From Botryosphaeria dothidea (Eukaryota; Ascomycota; Dothideomycetes; Botryosphaeriales; Botryosphaeriaceae), in contig WWBZ02000062.1 of the NCBI GenBank assembly GCA_011503125.2, forward strand, positions 2,108,001-2,172,000: DNA of 64,000 nucleotides, written 5' to 3'. The position numbers and the translations under genes were made by a program. Below, one piece after another: positions 55,699 to 64,000 of the stretch (the stretch's first letter is position 1; each line of letters opens with the position of its first letter). The notes beneath the pieces are model-generated. The model was given only the letters and a program-made list of their open reading frames with translations. It made no database searches and had not been told where the DNA came from.

Positions 55699-56226
55699 AT
55701 GCCACCCCTTCCTATCCACTTCGGTCCCTTCCTCGTCACCCCACAAGTCTTCCACCTCACGCCGCTCAGCTATGCCCTCGTCAACCTCAAGCCCCTCCTC
55801 CCCGGCCACGTCCTCGTCTGCCCGCGCCGCGTCGTCCCTCGCTTCGCGTCGCTTACACCCGCTGAGGTCACCGACCTCTTTGCCACCGTACAACGCGTGT
55901 CGCGCATTATTGAGCGTGTCTATGGTGCGGATGCATTGAATATCGCGATACAAGATGGCAAGGCCTCCGGGCAGAGTGTTGAGCACGTACACTGCCACGT
56001 CATTCCCAGGCGGGATGGGGATATGGATAAGAAGGGCGGCGGAGACAAACTGTACGAGATGATGGAGGGCGAGGAAGGCAATGTCGGGAAGGAATTGAGG
56101 AAGAGAGAAGAAGAGAGGGGGCACAGGTTCGCGAGACCGGACGCGGAGAGGAAGCCGAGAAGTGAGGAGGAAATGAAGAAGGAGGCCGAGTTGTTGGCGC
56201 AACAAATCGAGAAAGAAGTCGACTGA
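55699..56226 (+). CDS. HIT-family Ap3A/Ap4A hydrolase (Fhit/Hnt2-like)
   Basis: A single exon encodes 175 residues. The start (HFGPFLVTPQVFH) and GHVLVCPRRVVPRFASLTP fit Fhit. DALNIAIQDGKASGQSVEHVHCHVIPR contains the glutamine and the HxHxH triad, whose middle histidine is nucleotidylated during cleavage of diadenosine polyphosphates. The C-terminal third is a charged helix with an insertion of Lys and Glu, as in fungal Hnt2. It acts in the cytosol. Intact. Confidence 0.92.
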   Translation: MPPLPIHFGPFLVTPQVFHLTPLSYALVNLKPLLPGHVLVCPRRVVPRFASLTPAEVTDLFATVQRVSRIIERVYGADALNIAIQDGKASGQSVEHVHCHVIPRRDGDMDKKGGGDKLYEMMEGEEGNVGKELRKREEERGHRFARPDAERKPRSEEEMKKEAELLAQQIEKEVD

Positions 56227-56457
56227 AGGCTTGCGCGTGAAGTGGAAGCATTGGAAAGATGATGGGCGAAGCATCGTCCAATGGAAGCCTGCTGGTCGCT
56301 CCAAAGGAATACATAGGAACGGGCAGCATATCTTCCAGGAACCGGAGAACAAACTTCGCGTGTGTACATTTACACGATTCGAGTGCAACCTCAAGAAACG
56401 GCTACTCGCTCGCCCATTACAAATTCCTCGAAAGAGCAACTGCCGACTAAAGTCCAA

Positions 56458-57772
56458 CTACTGTCTCCATGCAACAACGTCCACTATTCGATCCCACAGG
56501 TTTAAGGCGTGCTCTCTCTTCAGTAGTCCCTTCTCCCCGTCACCAGGTAGCCTCCAAACTGTAATACCTACGCCACTCATTTTCAAACTTGTCACCAGCG
56601 GCCCTAACAACGCCCTCTCGACCACACAGTTCTTTCTCGCCAACTCCTCCTTGGCTAACTCTGCGAAGGCTGCCAGCACAGTATCACTGGTGCTTCCCAG
56701 GCTGTTCAGAACCAGAACAACACGATGGGGTTTCTCCGAAGTGGCACCAGCCGGGAAAGGAATGAAGGCACGATCTTCGTTGGAGGTATCAGTGATCAGA
56801 TCGATCATCTGCTCAACAAGCTTTGCAGGCGCAGGTGGAGGTGAAAGCTGCTGCAGTCCAGGCTCACCATGAGCACCCATACCAAGCTCAATGGTGTCAG
56901 GCGGGAGAAGAGGCACAGGGGCGACGGTGCCGGTGGGCAGGGAGACGCGATCAAACGCAACTCCAATAGTCCCCACGTTCGCAACCACCCACTCCATCGC
57001 CTCCCTCACCCTGTCCAACCCATACCCCTTGCTCCCTTTCTCTGCCTCAGCGATCCCGCACGCAATCTTCAAGCCCACCAGATGCCCGCTCAGGCCCCTC
57101 CTACCAACCTTGCCGCCCTTCTTCCGGCCCACCGCGACGTCGTCGCCGACGGGCACGAAGGCGACTTTGTAGCCGAGCGCCTGGGCGCGCGTGATGGCCA
57201 GGCCGGCGTTGAGGATGTCACCAGTGTAGTTTCCGCACACGATGAGCGTGCCCGGGTGCGTGTTGGGGCCGGAAGAGGGGAGCGGCTGCACCATGCGCAG
57301 CGCTTCGAGGATCTGGGCGGAGGTGGGCGAGGCGAAGATGGCGCCCGAGACGTAAGCGCTGAGGAAGGAGGGCCCGACGAAGCCGCCGAACATAGGCTCG
57401 CTAAAAAGGTGGTGTTAGTGTAAGATCCGTGAAATTGATCCAGCACGAGAGCCCTCTCGTCGAGAAAGAAAGAGCAAACGAGGTGGGGTTCAAGGTAAAT
57501 TCAACGGGGCGAGGAATTGAGTGATAATGGGCATAAACATTGCAAACGGGAGGAACTTACTGTCCACCACCAGAAAATCCAATCGTGGTCACATGGTCTT
57601 TTCGGAAGTCGGCCAGGTCGCTGCGGTACACAATCTTGTGCGTCGGCGCATATGAGAGCGACGGATGGTGTTGAGTCAGGCCGGTAAGAGCCTCATGAAT
57701 GGCGTCGCCGGGCTCATTGATCAGGTGGAAGGTCTCTTTCGTCTCAGTGGGAAGAGCTTCTGTAGCCGCCAT
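56458..57772 (-). CDS. DhaK-only dihydroxyacetone kinase-like protein
   Basis: Exons 57772-57561 and 57400-56458 join as FSGGG|HEPMFGGFVG to give 384 residues. The substrate domain hallmarks are GGGHEPMFGGFVG, NYTGDILNAGLAI and ELGMGAHGEPG, where the last histidine forms the covalent bond with dihydroxyacetone. Fungal DAK enzymes are normally about 590 residues and carry a C-terminal DhaL domain that binds ATP. Here the frame stops soon after the DhaK domain (ALNLWDRIVDVVAWRQ), and the 230 bases beyond it show no DhaL sequence. The protein should therefore bind dihydroxyacetone but cannot phosphorylate it alone; it may act as a paralogue with a partner or as a sensor. Convergent with the HIT gene. 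Confidence 0.85.
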
Positions 57773-58503
57773 AGTTGCTATCCCTTTGTTCCTTCTCCTT
57801 CCCTACTATACTGGGAAGGGAGGATTGAGGAGTTCCAAGTACGATTTAGTGGAATGACGCAGAAATTGATATGGCTTGATAGAGAGGAACTCAGAGACAC
57901 GCAGAGAATTATCGAATTTGAGAAGCGGACGCGGCTCTCGTCATTACATATTCTCGCGGGGAAGTGCGGGGATGACGAGGAGGAGCGGAGCTGTGGTCGG
58001 GAAGCCCCGATTAGGAAATCCCGCGTCCGTGAGCTCTGGCGTTTTCTTCACCAAGGCTCTCGACCGCGAGCGACGTCGCTCGCGTCTCCGGAAGGCACGA
58101 AAAGGGTACATATAAGCGCCGAAGGCTTGCAACTGGCTCATGATACGACACGGACGTGGTATGGCTCCATTTTTAGTAACCTGAGCGCGCAGCCTGCTTC
58201 GTATTGCTGACCCTCGAAAAGAGCAATGTCGAGCCTTGGAACGTAGGAACAAATACGCGTGGGGAGTTGAAGTATCGAAAATATCGAGTGCTTTCCGTCC
58301 TGACAATTGTTTCAAATACCCATAGGCAACGAAGATGTTCGCACACACGGGAGAACTCAAGTAAATGTGGACTGGTAGAGTTGTCATAAACATTGAACTT
58401 TTTCATGTCCCATGTCCCATCTTCCCTCTTTTTAATTTCATACAAATGAGAATAACATGCACAGCTTCAAACATAAAAGCACATTCAAACATCCACTCCC
58501 CAA
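57773..58503. other. intergenic, promoter of the DhaK gene
   Basis: No coding sequence is supported. It lies between the DhaK start and the end of the permease gene, both on the minus strand. Confidence 0.5.
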
Positions 58504-60456
58504 TCAAGCCGCCCTCTCCGCAGCCGGCCCAATATCGCTTCCGCTCGCACTACCGGTACCCACCCTTCCAGCGTCCGCATCCATCTCTTTTCCCTTGATC
58601 GCACCCCACTCCTCACGATCGGCATCCTTGTCGACCTCATCCGCGGTCAGCTCCGGCAACTCCTGGTCGTCCTCAAGCTCCTCCGGCAGGATCAAGTTCA
58701 GGATCAGCGTCACGAACGCGGTGACAGCAAAGCCCGTCTCCAGCACAAGCTCGATAGCGTTGAAGAAGCCGAGCAGCGCGCGGTTCGGTCCATCGTAGGT
58801 GAACACGTACGCGAACCAGTCCGACACGAGGGTCGCGCCGTATCCAATAGCCAGACCCGCAGTAAGCACAAACCTATTCCTACGCGTGAACGGCACGGTC
58901 GAGATGATGCGGATACCGGAGACGGCGACGGCGCTGAACAGAAAGGTCGTCATGCCACCCAGCACGGCGCTGGGGATGGCAACCAACGAGGCGGCGAACT
59001 TGGCAAAGATGCCCATGATGATCAGCCAGAAGCACGCCGCATAGCCGGCCTTGCGGTTGGCACAGCGGGTCAGCGCGATGACGCCGTTGTTCTGCGCGAA
59101 AGTCGACATCGGCGTGATGGTGCAGAGGCCGGCGATGATGCCGTTGAGGCCGTCCGCCAGGACGCCACCCTGGATGCGGGAGTCGAAGAGAGCGCCGTCG
59201 ACCTCGAGGCGCGAGACATCGCAGGTAGCTGTGATGTCGCCGATGGCTTCCATGGCCAGGACGATGTAGACGGCGAGAAGCGGTAGGACGATGGGGCCGT
59301 AGACGGAGAGCTTAAAGGTGTGCACCCAGATGAAGGAGGCGGCGGGCGAGGCGTCAATGCCGGACCGGTCGAAGTAGCCGCAGGCGGCGGCTACGATGCA
59401 GCCGATGAGCAGGCCGACGACCACGGCGCAGGACTTCATGATAGGCGAGCCAAAGCGCTCGCAGAAGATGATGGAGACGAAGACGAGGAAACCAAGGCCA
59501 ATGAACTCGGCGCTACCCCAGGGAAGAGGGCGAGGCGCATTAATGGTAGGGCAGAGGGCGTAGATGCCAGTGGGGTTGGTCAAACAGTCACCACTGCCGC
59601 CGGCCCAGTTCTGGAAACCGGACTCAATCAGACTGATGCCAATAAGCATGACAGTAGGGCCGGTGACAAGTGGTGGGAAGAGTTTCTTGAGTAAGCGAGG
59701 TGGCATGAAAGACATGAGGATTTCGATCAGCGCGCAGACGCAGGATGTACCAATGATTGCTCCGTAGCCATCCGGGCAGGGGAGCTTGTTGCCGCTCGCG
59801 TCGGTAGGACAGAAGCCAGTCTCATACATCTGGGATAGTGCGCCTGTAGCCACGGGAATGGTCGAGAAAGACGTGCCGACGACGGAGATCAGACCAGTGC
59901 CAATGAAATACGGGGATTTCCAGATGTGGAATCGGGTGACCTGAATGGACGAGAGAATACCGCAGACAATCAAAGAAGTCGAAACGAGATATTGTTGTTG
60001 CTCCGTCAACAGGTTGGCCGATGCTGAGAGAATGATAGGAGGAGTGATGACGCCTGCCAACATTGCCAATGCGTGCTGGAATCCAAGGAGAAGGGCCAAG
60101 AACACCGGCATCTTATCGTGGAGACCAAAGAACGGCACTGCACGTCGCTGCTTCTTCATGAAGGGGATATTTGGTCTGAAAAGAAATCCATAGTCATAAT
60201 CACCGATGAGACCGTCCCTAGGATCAAATGTCAGGACATGAGGAGCAGCAGGAAAACATTGCGAAAAATAGCTATCGTGGTATGGAGCGAGAAATATCAA
60301 TTAAGCAAAGAAGAGCATTAGAGGGAAATTGACGGGTCTTTGACGGGTTCAAAAGACTCACTTCGTAGTAAAAGCTTTCTTGACCCTTCTCAACTTATCT
60401 CCAAAAGATCTCTTGGGGCTCATATCAGGGCCAATCTGATCTGGGGAGTCGTCCAT
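58504..60456 (-). CDS. purine permease, nucleobase-ascorbate transporter (UapA/UapC-like)
   Basis: Exon 1 (60456-60362) encodes MDDSPDQIGPDMSPKRSF and splices to 60217, giving KDGLIGDYDYGFLFRPNIPF, the expected NAT start; the product has 602 residues. The plain open frame that begins at 60300 reads intron sequence for its first part. Key positions are present: the QH motif in TM1 (LGFQHALAM), the GDI/D motif ALEAIGD-like MEAIGDITATCDV, and the signature QNNGVIALTR in TM10. About 14 helices and an acidic C-terminal tail with an EEL-like endocytic region follow. It imports uric acid and xanthine with protons across the plasma membrane in fungi. In Aspergillus such genes are induced by purine and repressed by ammonium. 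Confidence 0.93.
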
Positions 60457-63400
60457 GGCGGCACAGCGGGCAGTATAGCGTTCTCAAAAATTTTGACTTT
60501 TTCGACAAGGGTTTGGTCGAACCTTGCTAGTGCGTGGATATTTTGTTCAGCGGCTCATGCGGCGCAGGTGCAGTCTTCCTTGCGGATTGAGTCTTCTATA
60601 GCCTCCAAGCCTGGTTGAAGTGCTTGTCCACAAAAGCCAAGGGCGAGAGACAGGAGGTAAGTAAGGCGACGGGTGGCGGTTGCGGCAGATGGCTATCCCG
60701 CAGAAGGGGATTGGCTAGCGCTGATGCTGACAAGGACTAGAGCTGAAAAAAATCGCGTAGATCCCGCCGGGCGGAGAGCGGACAGACGAACACTATCTGG
60801 CAAACCAGGGCCGCACGCCAGAAATTGATGACGGGATGTGTGTGGGGGGGGTGGTGTGAGCAGCGACAATCCCATCATCGGGGTCGAGGAGACATGTCTA
60901 TTTGTAGCAAGGACGCAATGTGAGTACCCAAAGAACCGATATCTATAGGTCTCGCGTGCACTTCCTCAAAGAGCGACCGGGGCTGAAGTTTGGGTTCGCA
61001 GAGGAGCTGGCCGGCGCTGGAGGCGCTGGAACAGGCCGACATGCGATCCGACATCGTCCTCCTCCGCTGTATGCACATGTTTGGGTTTGTGGGATGGAGC
61101 GGGCTAAGAGGGATGCTTGGGTAAAAAGTGCAGTGATGCGTTGCTGATAAGCCCAGCTCGATCATCGGTTGGCTGGCGGCTGGCCCGATAACGGTGGCCT
61201 CCGACACTCTGCCTCTTCGTCTGTCTTCCCTGCTGCTCCTCCACACACAAAAGCAATCGTTATCCTGCAAGCCCAGCTTTCGGTATCTCCGAGGTCCCTC
61301 TATCGACTGCCGTGGCTGCGTTCCCGGCCCTGGGTCGATCGTTGACAGCGCCGACCTCCGACGATCTGAACTATCGTCTCTTACCTTGTTGCATTCTTCA
61401 CTGGTTGCAGCTCAATCGTCAATTCCATGAGCTACGACAGTGGATTGCTTGACGTCCGGACGATAATGTTGATACTCGCTGTCATGGCCACTGACCTTTC
61501 TGGCCCTCCTTGGACAATCTTCATGGATCGATCTCTCGGGAGGCATGGCAGTGCATGCGCAGTATTACCAGTACGCCAATCCCAAAATCAGTCGTGATAT
61601 CAGTCAGAATGAAGCACAAGACGGCCATTTCTAGAAAGGGATCCCCTACGTGACAATCGCAACGAGGCTAGTACGATTTCAGAAGATGAGGTCAATTCTA
61701 GGAGTAATAATGCAACGAGGACGATAACCTGGGGAGTTGGAGCATTAGTCAGGATGCAAGTGTTCAGCGAAGTCAATTACATTCACATCCGGACGAATGC
61801 ATGCCTCCTCATCTCTCCGCGGTAAGGGCATGTTGCTGTGTGTTGGAAAGCTGCGCAAATGGAGAGCGTTCTCCCCTCGGCCAAGCATACCGGGTCAGTT
61901 CTTTCATATCTGTGCTCTCCTTCCACTGAGTATTTGGCTGTGCACAGTGCAAATGCCCTGAAGACAAGAAAAGATCTTTCAGGTGGCATCTCCGGTCGTC
62001 CGCACATCGCTCTTGGGAATATTTCTCATCTCCGAGAAATCCCGGTGTATGCCGAACACTGTCAACCTATATCAACAACAAAGCTTGGTGTTGGTGTTTC
62101 TTCGTCTGTTGTTTGGAGGATGCATTTCCTGATACTCTTCAAGGACCACTGTCCTATCGAAAGCAGCAAACCACCTTCGATGACAGTCGCAACGATGGGA
62201 GTCCTTGGTCGATTCATCAGGGTCTGTGTTTGAGTTGAGGCTCTGGGCCGCTCCCTGGTCCCAGCGCTTAACTGCGAGACTCTTTCGCCGCCACGGTGGC
62301 GTGACCGTTACCTCTGCGAGCGCCAACTTGAGATCTTTGCACACGTCTCGTCGTCCTCAACCACGACAGGGAGCTTCTTCCGCGCAGAGCGCAACCAGAT
62401 TTCAGGTTCCGACGTTCGAAGTTGCAGGTGCGGATGCCGCGATGCTGCCACTGCGCGAACCCGGGAACCAAGTTCCATCTTGAGACGTTGGAAGATGTCA
62501 ACGCGGTTGCCGCTCCGTTGCCTTTGCTCTGAGGATGCAATTTCCTGTGCCGTGGATGAAGAGCGCCTTCGTGCAGGACGGGGACCGAGATCTGGTTTCA
62601 GACGTTCAACCCTGCTGCGGACTGCGTAGGCGGCACGCCGGTCCCAAAGTAGTAGTAGGGACTTGTATACCACAGAACAAAATTCCCATTTCACGTACCG
62701 CAAGGCGGACGGGCTTGTATGGGCCGTCTCTGGGTCAGGACGTCAGGACCGCGGGGAGGGAGGAGCTTTGCCGAGCATAATCGAACACGCAAACGATAGG
62801 TATGTCAAAGCACGCTGCTACGTCAGAATGGCAACAACACAACGCCTACGTGTCTCGGATTGGCACAGGACCAGCCACCGCCTGGCAAACGACAACAGCA
62901 TCAAGGCAGAAGCGTTGGGAATTTTTCAGTGGGGATGCAAGAGCTACACTTGCGGGTAGCATGTGGTTATGCGGGCGAGAGGAAGACGAAGCTTGTGATC
63001 TCAACGACATGCCGCAACGTTTGAACGGCGCTGATGGCAAGATGATAGGCCGTTCGCAGACACAGATACGGCCGTGTTCCAAGGGCTCGAAGCCAGGATG
63101 CCAGGCCTGCCCGTCATCCAGCAGAAAGTTAGCCATGTGAAAGCCGGCTCACACAGGTTCCCCACATGAACCAGGCCTGCGAATTGATCCGGCGATGATG
63201 TGCCACTTGGACCGCAGCGGAACGATTTGCGACGCACGCGGAGAGGTCGCTTGGTCTGGACGGGCAGCAGGCAACGGCAGGCTCAACAACAATGGCTAAG
63301 CGATGATGTCTGCGAAGCCGAGGTCGCACCCTGATTGGCGTCGGACATGTGGACTGTGGATCGCTGCTCCAGGCCCGGAACACGATCCTGGAATGCTGGA

Positions 63401-63940
63401 GTCGCCACCGTAGGGCTGATTGCGACAGAGCTGCACAGCAGCAGCAGCAGAGTGCAATGCGACGGCGGGCATGGAGGTCGGCGTGCTGCGAATTGCCGTC
63501 GCCATCCGCGCATCTGTCGTGCTGTCGTCGCGGGGCATCGATTTCTGTCCGGGGCGAGCAGAGGAGGGTCCAGGGCACGCAGGAACAAGCAGGGGAGTCT
63601 GGGTCAATCGCTTCCGGCTGATACCCGCGCGTCCGCCAGAGCTGTGGCGTCGGCGCATCTGATTCGCTGCTGCGAGGAAGGTGCGGCCCGTGCTCCATTT
63701 CTTGTTGAGGGCGCGTTGGGGAAAATGCACGCCCAAGCACAGCACCACCTTTTTTGTCGCCCCAATGTCGCTGGCTAAATAATACACTTGCCCGAGGCCC
63801 CTCCACCTTACTCTCCGACCAGCCCTCTCGCTCAATTTCCCTCTCCCTCCACTCCAGACGTCCGGACAGGCATATCCAGCTCGCCAGCTCCTCTGCGGCC
63901 ATCACTTCAGACCCAGCTGCTGACGCTGTCCGCTGTCAAC
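60457..63940. other. 3.5-kb gene-free stretch
   Basis: None of the frames on either strand resembles a protein family. Part is the promoter of the permease, and the last part is the promoter of the gene starting at 63941, with a pyrimidine-rich run (about 63800-63870) just before it. No RNA gene or repeat is recognised. A long 5' leader or a non-coding transcript is possible. Confidence 0.45.
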
Positions 63941-64000
63941 ATGCCTTCGCACCAGCCCGTCGCCGGCGAGCAGGCTGTCAAGCCCGAGTTCCTCTCGAAC
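63941..64000 (+). CDS. start of a gene cut by the window end
   Basis: ATG 63941 opens a frame (MPSHQPVAGEQAVKPEFLSN) that runs to the last base. The CAACATG context and the pyrimidine-rich run upstream support a true start. Twenty residues are too few to name a family. Confidence 0.5.
   Translation, partial: MPSHQPVAGEQAVKPEFLSN

Noticed and set aside
60217..60300. Purine permease start at the 5' end of the plain frame (60300)
   Set aside because: The first residues are intron sequence; splicing 60362 to 60217 yields the family-typical N-terminus.

Overview
The window is nuclear DNA from a filamentous ascomycete (Pezizomycotina). The evidence is short spliceosomal introns (about 36-100 nt, GT...AG, CTAAC-like branch points), HET, NACHT and DUF6594 families, a Zn2Cys6 regulator, a UapA-type purine permease, and transposons full of C-to-T/G-to-A changes that look like repeat-induced point mutation (RIP). 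The species cannot be told from the sequence.

Layout. 0-4 kb: a four-exon cytochrome P450. 4.2-15.2 kb: a nested, decayed transposon island: a SINE with 14-bp target-site duplications, a LINE 3' remnant, a Fot1/pogo element with two stop codons, a solo LTR, a Ty1/copia element on the minus strand, and a pair of long inverted LTR-like arms. 15.5-17.8 kb: a HET-domain gene with one in-frame stop. 18-22 kb: a methyltransferase, a myosin light chain and an acyl-CoA-binding protein. 22-25.8 kb: no gene seen. 25.9-27.5 kb: a rhodopsin-like integral membrane protein.

28-44 kb resembles an innate-immunity or allorecognition island: a DUF6594 membrane protein divergent from a nucleoside-phosphorylase-like protein, a kelch-type membrane protein, a NACHT receptor (NLR-like) that appears to be a pseudogene, and a DUF7025-like AAA ATPase that may be decaying. 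44-60 kb is a conserved, gene-dense block: carotenoid/stilbene oxygenase, C2H2 + Zn2Cys6 regulator, Rad51 paralogue, membrane-anchored MOSC protein, STEEP1 homologue, HIT hydrolase, DhaK-only dihydroxyacetone kinase and purine permease. 60.5-63.9 kb has no recognisable gene, and a new gene starts at 63941 and runs off the end.

Exon borders were set by hand from splice signals and reading-frame continuity. Family names come from motif recognition without any database search.
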